In this document: in pieces, positions 1 to 8,726 of the stretch
Layout of the letters: each line of letters starts with the position of its first letter
Position numbering within the stretch: position 1 is the stretch's first letter
DNA from: a virus
Reading direction: 5' to 3' (one strand)
Virus record (IMG/VR): IMGVR_UViG_3300044213_000170
Span: 1 to 64,000 of that record
DNA length: 64,000 bases
The notes under the pieces: generated by a model
What the model was told of the DNA's origin: nothing
The model's database searches: none
What the model saw: the letters and a program-made list of their open reading frames with translations, nothing else
Made by a program: the position numbers and the translations under genes

Positions 1-26
1 TCATTAAACTTGCAAGGAGAAATCGA

Positions 27-281
27 ATGGAATTATTCATCATTATGGGAATTTATGTTATTATCGTCGCTGTCTGGTATTTCAAATTCAAAAAATCAGA
101 TCAAGTAACTGAAACGGCTCAAGTAACCGAACAACAACCAGATGCTAGCGTAGCTGCTGAAACACCATCGGCTACACCAGTTACCGTTGCTGAAGCAGTT
201 CAAGAAGCACCAGCTAAAAAACGTGCGCCGGCTAAAAAACGTGCGCCGGCTAAAAAGAAACCAAAAACCAATACACAGTAA
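27..281 (+). CDS. Small membrane protein with basic Lys/Ala/Pro tail
   Basis: The 84-residue protein has one hydrophobic N-terminal helix (about residues 4-19), an acidic/neutral Gln-Thr-Ala-rich middle, and a C-terminal tail of repeated PAKKRA units resembling histone H1-like or AlgP-like basic tails. The DNA for this tail is itself a tandem repeat. The ATG at 27 has a good Shine-Dalgarno AAGGAG at 14-19. The stop overlaps the start of the next gene by one base (TAATG), so the two are probably co-translated. The layout suggests an inner-membrane anchor with a cytoplasmic nucleic-acid- or membrane-binding tail, but I recognise no family and assign no function. Confidence 0.75.
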   Translation: MELFIIMGIYVIIVAVWYFKFKKSDQVTETAQVTEQQPDASVAAETPSATPVTVAEAVQEAPAKKRAPAKKRAPAKKKPKTNTQ

Positions 282-1324
282 TGTCTTTGGATACCAATTT
301 GGGTGGAGTCTTCTATTCATCAGAGGACTCCAATTTTTTTGATTTCTTACTAAGAGATTTCGCCGTTAAACGATACGATGATGTGCAAAGTCTTCTGGTC
401 AGTAATCACGAGATCAAAACAGTGTTTATACATCTTCCTTATCCTTGGACAGACAGTGCGGATAATTTGATAAAACAACATAGTCAAACATCTCTAGAAT
501 TTTGCATTGTTGTCACAGAGCTGCACGGACCAAATTATCATTTTTTTAAAAAATACGATCAAGCAAATATATCATATTTTATTAACGGCCAATTGTCTTT
601 TCCTTTGAATTATAGCCCTGTGCATTCTTATATGGATTGGTTTACAGAGACTAAAGATCATTACTCAAAATATTCATTCTTGTCCGACTATGTTTATAAA
701 TCTTATAGATTCGATGCATTGCTTGGCAGAAACAAACCGCACCGACAACAGGTATACGATCGACTAATTAGTAATTCGGCAATATACTTGAGATACAATA
801 AAAACCAATATACCATCGACTTAGACAATTGGGATCCTGGAGTAGATCATTTAGAAATACATAAAGATCTGAAACATTCGGTCGAACAAGTGACTTATGA
901 CGATAAAATAATTCGCTTAAGTCAAATTATACCTAAAAAAATTTACGATATGTGCCACTATAGTTTGATCACTGAAACACATACCGTCGACGGGATGGTT
1001 TTTCTGACAGAAAAAACTGCTAAACCATTAATCGCCAAACGATTGTTTGTGCTAGCGGGCAATCAGTACAGCTTAAAATTCTTACGCAGTCTAGGATTTA
1101 AAACATTTAACACTGTGATTGACGAATCTTATGATAGTATTCAAGCCACAGATCTAAGAATTAAAATGGCATTAGATCAAGTCGATTACCTTTGTGAACA
1201 AAATCCCAAAGATATACATCAGCAAATACAACCGATACTAGAATACAACCATTGGTTAATTATGAATACCGACTGGCAAAAAGAATTAAAAACCTATCTT
1301 TTTAGCAAATTCAAAGCTAGCTAA
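281..1324 (+). CDS. Glycosyltransferase-like protein (paralogue of 7554-8720)
   Basis: The 347-residue protein is soluble with no signal peptide. Its C-terminal third carries the block LTEKTAKPLIAKRLFVLAG, then a GF-TF step and an IDESYDSI motif. The same block is found in the protein at 7554-8720 (LTEKIFKP, GFQTF, IDEGYDTI). From memory this motif set is common in uncharacterised myovirus proteins and recalls the sugar-nucleotide end of GT-B glycosyltransferases; the enzymatic assignment is inference. It starts at an ATG overlapping the previous stop. Its 3' end overlaps the convergent UV endonuclease gene by 39 bp, so the two ends constrain each other. Confidence 0.6.
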   Translation: MSLDTNLGGVFYSSEDSNFFDFLLRDFAVKRYDDVQSLLVSNHEIKTVFIHLPYPWTDSADNLIKQHSQTSLEFCIVVTELHGPNYHFFKKYDQANISYFINGQLSFPLNYSPVHSYMDWFTETKDHYSKYSFLSDYVYKSYRFDALLGRNKPHRQQVYDRLISNSAIYLRYNKNQYTIDLDNWDPGVDHLEIHKDLKHSVEQVTYDDKIIRLSQIIPKKIYDMCHYSLITETHTVDGMVFLTEKTAKPLIAKRLFVLAGNQYSLKFLRSLGFKTFNTVIDESYDSIQATDLRIKMALDQVDYLCEQNPKDIHQQIQPILEYNHWLIMNTDWQKELKTYLFSKFKAS

Positions 1325-2311
1325 GTTCTTACCCTTAGACTCACACATGATGTCGGCCCACTGTGAATGACTCAATGCCCAATCATTGACCGATTGATTG
1401 GGATAGAAGTCGCTATGTGCACGAAGTTTTGCTTTTTTATGTCCGGTTGCCAATAGGGTAGTCATATCGGGCATAGAATCATGTTTGAATCCAGCAGGCA
1501 AATGTTCGCTTCTACTATAGGAATAGTGTATGACAGGGGTACAGCCACGCCAAGAATCGATTACTTGCTGGACACGATGGTCTGAAGGCAAAATATATTC
1601 GCCCTCGCGACACCAATGGTGATGGATGTCAAGCACTAATGCACAATGATCAGCTAACTCCAGGGTAGAGTTTAATCCCCAGGCATTTTCTTCATTTTCG
1701 ATAGTGATTGTATTTCGTGCCTCGGGGCTTAATCGACTCAGTGTGTCAATGATGCCTTGCGGTCCTTTGCGTCCTGCGATATGCACATTAATTTTAAAGT
1801 CTTGAAATTTTTGACCGTAGCCCATCCATCGGGCCATATCTGCGTGATACTCAAATTCTTCAATGCTTCGATCGACGACGTCTGAATTGTCAGAAGCCAA
1901 TACACAAAATTGACCAGGATGCATAGACAATCGCACATCGAACTTTTTGGCAATATCTCCTACGGACTTGAAATGTTTTTCACAGTATTCAACTACGTCC
2001 GGTTTACGCCAAAAATAACTCCAGGTAGGCTCGGTGTAGACTGGTAAAATATCACTGGATAAACGTAGCATACGTAAATGGTTATCCAATGATCCTACAC
2101 GCTCGACCAGCATTCGTACAGCCTGTATATTTTGAACCATTAGATCCCATAGTTTTTGTTCTGCTACATCAACAGTTTGACGACTTAGCCACGCAACCGT
2201 AGTAGATCCGGTATTGTATTGTTTACAGGAGTCTTTTGGTTTAATGCCGTTGACCTGTTCAGGAGTATCAATCCACTTGCAGGCAAATCCGATTCGTTTG
2301 GTAATAGTCAT
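1286..2311 (-). CDS. uvsE: UV damage endonuclease UvdE/UvsE
   Basis: This 341-residue protein matches the UvdE family throughout. These are TIM-barrel metal-dependent endonucleases that nick DNA 5' of UV photoproducts to start excision repair. Visible hallmarks include RLSMHPGQF, HADMARWMG, KINVHIAGRKG, TIENEE, LVLDIHHHWC, VIHYSYSRSEH and KLRAHSDFY, supplying the His/Glu/Asp metal ligands. Length is typical of bacterial UvsE. The product probably repairs phage DNA after sunlight exposure, as expected for a surface-water virus. It converges on the gene at 281-1324, overlapping its end. Confidence 0.93.
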   Translation of the reverse strand: MTITKRIGFACKWIDTPEQVNGIKPKDSCKQYNTGSTTVAWLSRQTVDVAEQKLWDLMVQNIQAVRMLVERVGSLDNHLRMLRLSSDILPVYTEPTWSYFWRKPDVVEYCEKHFKSVGDIAKKFDVRLSMHPGQFCVLASDNSDVVDRSIEEFEYHADMARWMGYGQKFQDFKINVHIAGRKGPQGIIDTLSRLSPEARNTITIENEENAWGLNSTLELADHCALVLDIHHHWCREGEYILPSDHRVQQVIDSWRGCTPVIHYSYSRSEHLPAGFKHDSMPDMTTLLATGHKKAKLRAHSDFYPNQSVNDWALSHSQWADIMCESKGKNLASFEFAKKIGF

Positions 2312-2342
2312 ACGTTAATTATATACGCATATTACATTTTCG

Positions 2343-2720
2343 TCAAGCTATCCACCCCTGGCCGGAAATGTCGTGATACCAAACATAAAATGGGCCAGGA
2401 ATTTCTAATACCCAAGGAGATTTGAAATCTACATAATTGCATTTTGGATTAGCAAGATGTTGATATTTGGGTAATATCTCGTAACCGTTAATTGACAGCT
2501 CTGCTATCTCTATTCCCGACGAACCTTCAATAAAATCTAATACAGATATTTCTAATTTAATAGTGTCGAATAAATCGAATGATTGAATAAGATAGTCAGA
2601 GTTTAGGATCTTGTTGTTCAATTTTATAATTGCAGAAATAGTGCCATGGCGAACTATACGCAAAATTAATTTTAGTCGGTCCGACGTATCAATAGCCGTA
2701 AGATCGTAGAAATTCTTCAT
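2343..2720 (-). CDS. Conserved phage-type protein of unknown function
   Basis: The protein has 125 residues from the ATG at 2720; an in-frame TTG at 2732 is less likely. It has alternating hydrophobic segments suggesting a beta-sandwich, and a C-terminus rich in aromatic residues (WVLEIPGPFYVWYHD). The start lies inside the end of the radical SAM gene (32-bp overlap), so the pair is translationally coupled and may act together, for example as substrate or accessory protein. I do not recognise the family. Confidence 0.6.
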   Translation of the reverse strand: MKNFYDLTAIDTSDRLKLILRIVRHGTISAIIKLNNKILNSDYLIQSFDLFDTIKLEISVLDFIEGSSGIEIAELSINGYEILPKYQHLANPKCNYVDFKSPWVLEIPGPFYVWYHDISGQGWIA

Positions 2721-4008
2721 ACTCGGGTGCAAAGTCTATTATGGAATTATTTCGAATAAGCTCAAAACTTTTTAAAAATTGTACCAATTCGTGACGGGAT
2801 TCTTCCATATCATCAGGGGAAGTATATGTCGACACAATGTTGTAATAATCAATGATAGTATTAGCTATTCCTTGTTGTATATTGTCGCGTCTTCTTATGT
2901 TTAGTAAGTCTTCTTTTTTGTTAATGTTATATTTGGAAATTAAAGTTTCTAATTTGTGTAAAATATGTTTTCTAATAGAGTCAGGCAGTAGTTCTATCCT
3001 TAAACATCTCGGTTCATTCAGCGTATTGCAACTTTCTGCTATTAGATCGTTTTCAATCATAAATTCAAATAGTTGATCTATTTCATTTACAGTAAAAATG
3101 TTAGGAGTAATTCGCAGTGATATAAACAAATTTGTTTGACTTCTTAGTTCGATAAATTTATTAATATTATCCAATACAGATTCTATTTTACTAGGATATC
3201 GAATATAATTGTTCAATGGACTAACAGATTCTATACTAATCCCCAAATGGAATTCTTTAAACTCTTTAATTAAATCTTTTAATTGATCATTGTAAATGGT
3301 GCCGTTGGTAGTAGTGCCTACTATAATATTTTTACTAATGCCCGATTCGATAAGTTTATTACATATATCATAAAATGCAGGATCATATAAAGTTTCGCCG
3401 CCAAGAAAGTGTATATATTTAATATCTGGTATGGATTTTATTTCTTCCAAAAATTTGTTTAATCTAACAGGATCTTTAGTCCACGGAGTAAACGGGTCTG
3501 ATTGTTTAAATAAGCCGGGGTTTATTTTATGAAGTTTTATGTAATCTTGAGCTAATCTGCTACTGGCATACGGGCCACACATAATACAAGCAGAGTTACA
3601 GGTATTTCCTAATTCTATTTGTAGGTCGGTGGGTTTATGGTTACTATGTCCGTTGTTAGTATAACTATGCAAAAATTCTTCGTAATGGGGACTACTTCTG
3701 AAACTTAAATTAAAATCATCGGGCCGGATTCCGCTTTTAATCAATTGTCGTTGACGACCGCTTAATTTTCCAAAATCATCCTCATAGTAGCAAGATTTGC
3801 ACAAGTCGGGGTTTTCACCGTTCAACAAAGACATTCTTAAATTTCGCATCTCATCGCCATTATAAAATTCCATAATAGAGGTGTTGGCAATATTTTTGTT
3901 ATTCCTATAGCTATGGTTTGGCTTTGGCCATCGACATTCAAGCAACGACCCGTCGTAAGTCATTCTAAGGTGGTACCAAGGACTCGAACAAAATGTTTTC
4001 GAAAACAT
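2689..4008 (-). CDS. Radical SAM protein with SPASM/twitch-like N-terminal Cys cluster
   Basis: This 439-residue protein has the radical SAM [4Fe-4S] motif CNSACIMC (CxxxCxxC, near residue 136), followed by the barrel motifs HFLGGETLYDP and TTNGT. An additional Cys set near the N-terminus (CSSPW, LECRWPK, CKSCYY) resembles a SPASM/twitch auxiliary cluster placed before the core. Such enzymes cleave SAM to a 5'-deoxyadenosyl radical and often modify peptides or sugars. The substrate is unknown. Neighbouring amidinotransferase, dioxygenase and sugar-nucleotide dehydrogenase genes suggest a role in making an unusual modification. Confidence 0.85.
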   Translation of the reverse strand: MFSKTFCSSPWYHLRMTYDGSLLECRWPKPNHSYRNNKNIANTSIMEFYNGDEMRNLRMSLLNGENPDLCKSCYYEDDFGKLSGRQRQLIKSGIRPDDFNLSFRSSPHYEEFLHSYTNNGHSNHKPTDLQIELGNTCNSACIMCGPYASSRLAQDYIKLHKINPGLFKQSDPFTPWTKDPVRLNKFLEEIKSIPDIKYIHFLGGETLYDPAFYDICNKLIESGISKNIIVGTTTNGTIYNDQLKDLIKEFKEFHLGISIESVSPLNNYIRYPSKIESVLDNINKFIELRSQTNLFISLRITPNIFTVNEIDQLFEFMIENDLIAESCNTLNEPRCLRIELLPDSIRKHILHKLETLISKYNINKKEDLLNIRRRDNIQQGIANTIIDYYNIVSTYTSPDDMEESRHELVQFLKSFELIRNNSIIDFAPEYEEFLRSYGY

Positions 4009-4031
4009 AAATTTAATAAACTTGAAAACTA

Positions 4032-4745
4032 TTAGTTTTCGAATCTGATAGAAATAACGTGTTCGTAATTCTTCTTAATCAAACTCTTAAACATCAAACT
4101 TCTATGAACTAAGAAATCAGTTGCACCGGCATCTAAACAGAATTTGGCCAACTGCTTAAAATACATAGTTCTGCGATTGGAAACTGCTGAACAAACTGCA
4201 TTGTTATTTAGTGTGTAGGTAGAGGTAATAAAGCTATTTCTATCAGCCATATCCCAATTGTGTATTTCGGTGTATGCAGTTAAGCTATTATCAAATTTGA
4301 TAATAGCAGGTTGACTGTATTCGCGATCTTTGAAATCTTGATTCTTATAATCTTTAACCGTAGTTATAATTAGTTCTGTAGCAAGATTACAAAGATTTGC
4401 TACTAAATCTTTTTGGTCTTGATCTGTTTTAGCAAAGGTTAAGTATTCATCAACTGCTACTATACAGTCGACTTTCCTAATTTCTTCAAATCGTTTAATT
4501 TCCGGGCGAATATCAGTCAACCAAGAAAAAACCCTGTCAGATACTTCAGTGACGAAAATTTCTTTCGCGTTGACACTTAAAATTGCAGGATTGAACCCGA
4601 TAAACAAAAAGCTATCCGGTGACACATTATAGAATTCTGTTGTTTTATTAATAATATCTTGTTTACGATCAATAATTTCTTTATTTTTCTTATGTAAACA
4701 AAATGCATCAAAAATTACTTCGGTATACGTACTAAACTGACTCAT
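4032..4745 (-). CDS. Unknown protein, possibly methyltransferase-like
   Basis: The 237-residue soluble protein starts at the ATG at 4745. A glycine-containing strand-turn (FLFIGFNPAI) followed by repeated strand/helix pairs (DCIVAVDEYLTF, ELIITTVKDY) loosely resembles a Rossmann-type methyltransferase, but the SAM-binding GxGxG and the acidic ribose-binding position are not clear. It sits between the radical SAM and amidinotransferase genes in the same orientation, so it likely belongs to that cassette. Function is not assigned. Confidence 0.6.
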   Translation of the reverse strand: MSQFSTYTEVIFDAFCLHKKNKEIIDRKQDIINKTTEFYNVSPDSFLFIGFNPAILSVNAKEIFVTEVSDRVFSWLTDIRPEIKRFEEIRKVDCIVAVDEYLTFAKTDQDQKDLVANLCNLATELIITTVKDYKNQDFKDREYSQPAIIKFDNSLTAYTEIHNWDMADRNSFITSTYTLNNNAVCSAVSNRRTMYFKQLAKFCLDAGATDFLVHRSLMFKSLIKKNYEHVISIRFEN

Positions 4746-4797
4746 ACTAACTATAAAACCCTTCGTTTTAATTTTTATTTAAAGTTTTATAGTGTAT

Positions 4798-5811
4798 TTA
4801 GCTAGATCGTATCAAATCTAACGTCACACAATGAAAACCGCCGCCCATAGTTCGACTATGTCGGAGTTCCAATGGCACTACAGTCTGGCCGGTTTGTTCT
4901 AATTGTTTGATCAATTGAGATTGATTTTTGTCTACAATTACCGTTTTTGGGTCTACACTTAACATATTGAGGGCAATCCACTTACTGGCGTAAGGATAGT
5001 TATAGAAAGATTGCGGGGTAACATCATTAACATAAATTTTTGTCCACCCTTTAAATAAATCAGGACAATTATTTTCGTTTACTCTGCTACCATTTAAGAC
5101 GACTAAGCCGTCTCGCAATACGCTTATTGTACTATCAATATGTGCATAGGAGTATAGATTATCGACTATATGTACTCGATATTTTTTACCGATCATTCTC
5201 TGTAACCATTGTGCACCAAGCCTGTTGCCGCTGTTACTAACTAGATACAAAAGATCATCATTATGTCTCAATATATTGGCAGCATCGAACATCGGCTCTC
5301 GTTCATTTAATATAATATTGCCATCACGTACAAAATTATCTTGAGTCAGTAATCTAGGTCTGGGCGCAGAGAACCATCTGGTTCCGTCTACTATTGCCGC
5401 ATCTTTAATCGACCAATAAGCCAGTGCTTCGTGTTGTCTACTTCGATAAACCATTGGGGCTTCGATGACCATATCATCAATTACTAATAATACATCTCTA
5501 GGACAATAGTTGTACATACCGTCCGTGGACCAATTATTTGTGGTAACGACTTGACTATGATTTAATTGATCAGGGCGATATACTGTTACCCCAAAACTTT
5601 TCAATGTATTTGCCAGAATTTCTAAATCTTCGTTGGCTTCACTGATGATATGTTCGGGAAACTTTCCGAAAGGATGCGGGGTTTCTGTCCAAGCAGTAAC
5701 ATCTTTATTATAAGCAAAAATCTTATCCAGTGTCGGGAATTGTGCATCGGTCGCATCGCCCACCACACAGCTAACTAATTTATCATATTCGTTACAACTG
5801 GATATTTTCAT
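4798..5811 (-). CDS. Amidinotransferase (glycine/inosamine-phosphate amidinotransferase family)
   Basis: The 337-residue protein belongs to the guanidino-group-modifying superfamily (StrB1, arginine:glycine amidinotransferase). Visible landmarks are EAPMVYRSR, YAHIDSTISVLRDG (catalytic His with Asp) and the C-terminal GGGFHCVTLDLIRS with the nucleophilic Cys. The enzyme transfers an amidino group from arginine to an amine acceptor; which acceptor cannot be told. I chose the ATG at 5811 because it forms an ATGA overlap with the upstream stop at 5808. The longer reading from 5913 would run inside that gene. Confidence 0.85.
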   Translation of the reverse strand: MKISSCNEYDKLVSCVVGDATDAQFPTLDKIFAYNKDVTAWTETPHPFGKFPEHIISEANEDLEILANTLKSFGVTVYRPDQLNHSQVVTTNNWSTDGMYNYCPRDVLLVIDDMVIEAPMVYRSRQHEALAYWSIKDAAIVDGTRWFSAPRPRLLTQDNFVRDGNIILNEREPMFDAANILRHNDDLLYLVSNSGNRLGAQWLQRMIGKKYRVHIVDNLYSYAHIDSTISVLRDGLVVLNGSRVNENNCPDLFKGWTKIYVNDVTPQSFYNYPYASKWIALNMLSVDPKTVIVDKNQSQLIKQLEQTGQTVVPLELRHSRTMGGGFHCVTLDLIRSS

Positions 5812-6326
5812 GTGTGACCTGTAATTTGGAGAGTATATCTGGGTTCCAATCCCAAATTTGCTGCCATATGCGGAGTATCGTATTTCCATACCATAGTATC
5901 TCCTGCACGCCAATTTGTAAAAGGTTGGCTATTGTATTCTGCTATATGGCCCGGTTTCCAGTCTTCTAAAAATACCACAGCCCGCCATATGGTTTCTTCT
6001 TTACCCTGTAATTTAAAAATATCTATGTATTTTTTGTATAAATCACTGTGCTCGGGTAATACTACACCGGTGTCCATTCTATAATAACTAGTGCCGATAT
6101 CTTTCCATCCCTTACCGGAAAACATATCAATAAATCGATAGTTCCAACTAGGTTGCGGGCTACGCATATCGCACATAACGCCAGTAAACGGACCGGTATA
6201 TCCTTGCCCGGCCCATTTATTTAAACTATCAGCATCATTAAACTGTTCGTGAATGTAATTTAATGACTGATACTCGTCATCCCAGAATTTTTGTAAATGT
6301 ATTTTTTTAACGTCTTGAATTTCCAT
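5808..6326 (-). CDS. Putative 2OG-Fe(II)/cupin-type dioxygenase
   Basis: The 172-residue protein has the double-stranded beta-helix signature of aspartyl-hydroxylase-like oxygenases: PEHSDLY (an HxD pair), a later His in DTPHMAANLG, and RYTLQITG supplying the Arg that holds 2-oxoglutarate. Such enzymes hydroxylate peptides or small molecules. The gene overlaps the amidinotransferase by ATGA and its own start overlaps the dehydrogenase end by 20 bp. The three therefore form one translationally coupled block. The substrate is unknown. Confidence 0.65.
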   Translation of the reverse strand: MEIQDVKKIHLQKFWDDEYQSLNYIHEQFNDADSLNKWAGQGYTGPFTGVMCDMRSPQPSWNYRFIDMFSGKGWKDIGTSYYRMDTGVVLPEHSDLYKKYIDIFKLQGKEETIWRAVVFLEDWKPGHIAEYNSQPFTNWRAGDTMVWKYDTPHMAANLGLEPRYTLQITGHT

Positions 6327-7551
6327 AATGAATGACTTTTATGTTAGCAGTGTCTTGTAATTTGCGCCACGGATCAATAATTATACTACCCGCGACAATA
6401 TTCACATATGGTTTAGTATCTTCTTGTTGTCCAGTATATTCATATGTAATCTTTCGATTATGCGCCCAAAGATAAACTGCGGGATCATTAACTTCTGTTA
6501 CCACGTCTGTTTGATCGTCAGCCAATGGGTCTACGTAGTATACAGGTAGACCTGCTTGTTTAATATAGTGTCCTACTAACGTAGAGTAAGATCCGATACA
6601 GTATTCAACATCGGGTTTATATGCCTTACCGTGAATTACTATAGGCAGGTTTGCTTCTTTTGCAACATCTACTAAAAAGTCTGCCATATTTTTTGCTTGC
6701 ATTTCTCTGGCGTGCATTACGGTGTCGAAAATATCATAACCTACATCATATTCTTTTGCTAACCATCTAAGTGCAATATTATCTCGTGGATGGCAAGCGC
6801 CTGCATCTCCCATACCAGCAGTCATATATTTAGGACCTTGTAGTCTCATAGTTGATTTCGCTAATGCAGTTGTGACAACATCTACATTGATGTTTCCTAT
6901 ACGCATGGCAAAATCTTGAATCATATTTACAATGCCAATTTTTGTGCTGATGTAGGTATTATAGAAAATTTTAATTGCTTCGCATTCGTCCCACGTTCCA
7001 ATTTCGTAACGAGGATTATTTTGCATTACTGTGTTATACAGATCAGTTAATTCTCCGGCTAGTCCAGTTACACTACCATCTTCGGTACCGATCATGATCA
7101 TTTCAGGATTAACCATATCCCATTTTACAGAACCCATCGCAATCAAATAAGGATTGTACACAAACTGATGTTTTGGATCCAATCGGGGAACAAAATGTTT
7201 ACGAGTGGTGCCAGGCAAGACTGTTGAAATCAAAACAACCTTTTTACTTTCCTTTGCATATTTGTTGATATTGTCAATAGCGTCTAAGACTGCATCGTGT
7301 CCAAAGTCTTTTGGTTGCATATGACTGGATGGTACACTACCGTCATATCCCTCGGCGTGCGGAGTAGGAACTGCAATAAAAATCCAATCGGCATTTTCAC
7401 ATAGTTCTTCGATTCCGCAAACTTTTACTAGGTTGCTGGCTCTAGGATAAATATCATAACCCCAGACATCATGCTTTTCTGCCATAACTTCCGCGCAGTC
7501 AAGACCAAGTTTTCCAATTCCAATGAAGCCAATTTTTTGTTTATCAATCAT
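6307..7551 (-). CDS. Nucleotide-sugar 6-dehydrogenase (UDP-glucose/GDP-mannose dehydrogenase family)
   Basis: The 414-residue protein has an N-terminal NAD-binding fold (GFIGIGKLG), the family motifs FIAVPTP and STVLPGTT, and the catalytic Cys in GDAGACHPRDN. The C-terminal UDP-binding region has IHGKAYKPDVEY. These enzymes oxidise UDP-sugars or GDP-mannose to uronic acids for glycans. In a phage this may feed capsule, LPS or glycosylated-base synthesis; nearby glycosyltransferase-like genes fit. The Shine-Dalgarno is AAAGAG. Its start codon lies only 2 bp from that of the divergent gene at 7554. Confidence 0.9.
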   Translation of the reverse strand: MIDKQKIGFIGIGKLGLDCAEVMAEKHDVWGYDIYPRASNLVKVCGIEELCENADWIFIAVPTPHAEGYDGSVPSSHMQPKDFGHDAVLDAIDNINKYAKESKKVVLISTVLPGTTRKHFVPRLDPKHQFVYNPYLIAMGSVKWDMVNPEMIMIGTEDGSVTGLAGELTDLYNTVMQNNPRYEIGTWDECEAIKIFYNTYISTKIGIVNMIQDFAMRIGNINVDVVTTALAKSTMRLQGPKYMTAGMGDAGACHPRDNIALRWLAKEYDVGYDIFDTVMHAREMQAKNMADFLVDVAKEANLPIVIHGKAYKPDVEYCIGSYSTLVGHYIKQAGLPVYYVDPLADDQTDVVTEVNDPAVYLWAHNRKITYEYTGQQEDTKPYVNIVAGSIIIDPWRKLQDTANIKVIHYGNSRR

Positions 7552-7553
7552 CG

Positions 7554-8720
7554 ATGTACTCTTTAAATAATTTTTATTCTATATTATATAGCAATTTGTT
7601 GAAGCCGTCAAAATTTATTTTTGAATATTTTTATCCATTCGGATCAATTAATCCATCAGACATAATAAGCACCGCATGGATATCTCCCATAGAGTCTGAA
7701 GAATTTGGTTATACCTCTCGCCCGTACTGTTTAGCATATGATCAAGAGCCTCTAAATTCTAATTTAAATGATCTAGGTAGATGGTTTGTTAGTCCCACTC
7801 GATTGAGTTTATTTGCAAATAGCGAAAAATCAAAGGTTAAAAGTAAGTATTGCAGAGATTACGGCTATATGAATTGGTATTATTTCTTTCATGGGTTCGC
7901 AGCAGCTGATTGGTATCGAGATGCAAAATATTTCAATATCGAAACAGATAATTTTACTTCACCTTTTATGTCCTTGAATAGACTTAACCTCGGCGATAGA
8001 AGCTATAGATTATATCTTGTCAGTAAACTTAAGGATAAAAACCTATTATCAAAAGGGTTAGTCAGTTTACATTTAAACAACGACGATTGGAAAAAAGAAC
8101 TAATAAGCCCGTCTTTTCAAATGTCAAAAAATGCCAGATTCACTGTTTATCATAATCTTAAGAATCAAACGGATCCCATTATTGCAGATAAACGAAACGC
8201 AGTTGGTTGGGATAGTGCAAATTATGACTATTCTTCATTTTTATTTAATAAATCTGCTTTTTGGCATTCTGTCAGCGAAACTGTATTTTATTATGACAAA
8301 CTGCATTTAACAGAAAAAATATTTAAACCAATTGTTCATAAACGTCCTTTTATGTTAGTCGGTTCGGTAGGTAACTTAGAGTATATTAAATCATACGGGT
8401 TTCAAACATTTGATAAATGGATCGACGAAGGATATGATACTATAACAAATCACGAAGAACGAATTGATGCAATAGTTGAGCAATTAAATAAAATTTGTTC
8501 TATGTCCATAGATGATTTAGTAAAAATGAAAAACGAAATGCAAGAAGTATTAGATTTTAATTTTAATCACTTCTTTGGAAAATTTCGATATATAATATCT
8601 AAAGAATTAGTGGACAATTTTAAAGCATGTATAACTGCTTGGAATCAAAATCAACGTCGAGGGTTAGTTAATATCGATCACTGCGACTTCGAGAGAACTA
8701 TACAACTATTATCGAATTAA
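7554..8720 (+). CDS. Glycosyltransferase-like protein (paralogue of 281-1324)
   Basis: The 388-residue soluble protein shares with the product of 281-1324 the C-terminal block HLTEKIFKPIVHKRPFMLVG, SYGFQTF and IDEGYDTI, followed by an Arg-containing helix. The N-terminal half is aromatic-rich (YCLAYDQEPLN, YYFFHGF). It is one of few plus-strand genes and diverges from the dehydrogenase with two bases between start codons, so each promoter must lie inside the other gene. No clear ribosome-binding site precedes 7554. It ends six bases before the convergent cyclase gene. A glycosyltransferase role is inference. Confidence 0.6.
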   Translation: MYSLNNFYSILYSNLLKPSKFIFEYFYPFGSINPSDIISTAWISPIESEEFGYTSRPYCLAYDQEPLNSNLNDLGRWFVSPTRLSLFANSEKSKVKSKYCRDYGYMNWYYFFHGFAAADWYRDAKYFNIETDNFTSPFMSLNRLNLGDRSYRLYLVSKLKDKNLLSKGLVSLHLNNDDWKKELISPSFQMSKNARFTVYHNLKNQTDPIIADKRNAVGWDSANYDYSSFLFNKSAFWHSVSETVFYYDKLHLTEKIFKPIVHKRPFMLVGSVGNLEYIKSYGFQTFDKWIDEGYDTITNHEERIDAIVEQLNKICSMSIDDLVKMKNEMQEVLDFNFNHFFGKFRYIISKELVDNFKACITAWNQNQRRGLVNIDHCDFERTIQLLSN

Positions 8721-8726
8721 CTGATA

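Noticed and set aside
5812-5913. 34-codon N-terminal extension of the amidinotransferase
   Set aside because: It lies inside the dioxygenase gene in another frame, while the ATG at 5811 forms an ATGA coupling and begins the family homology.
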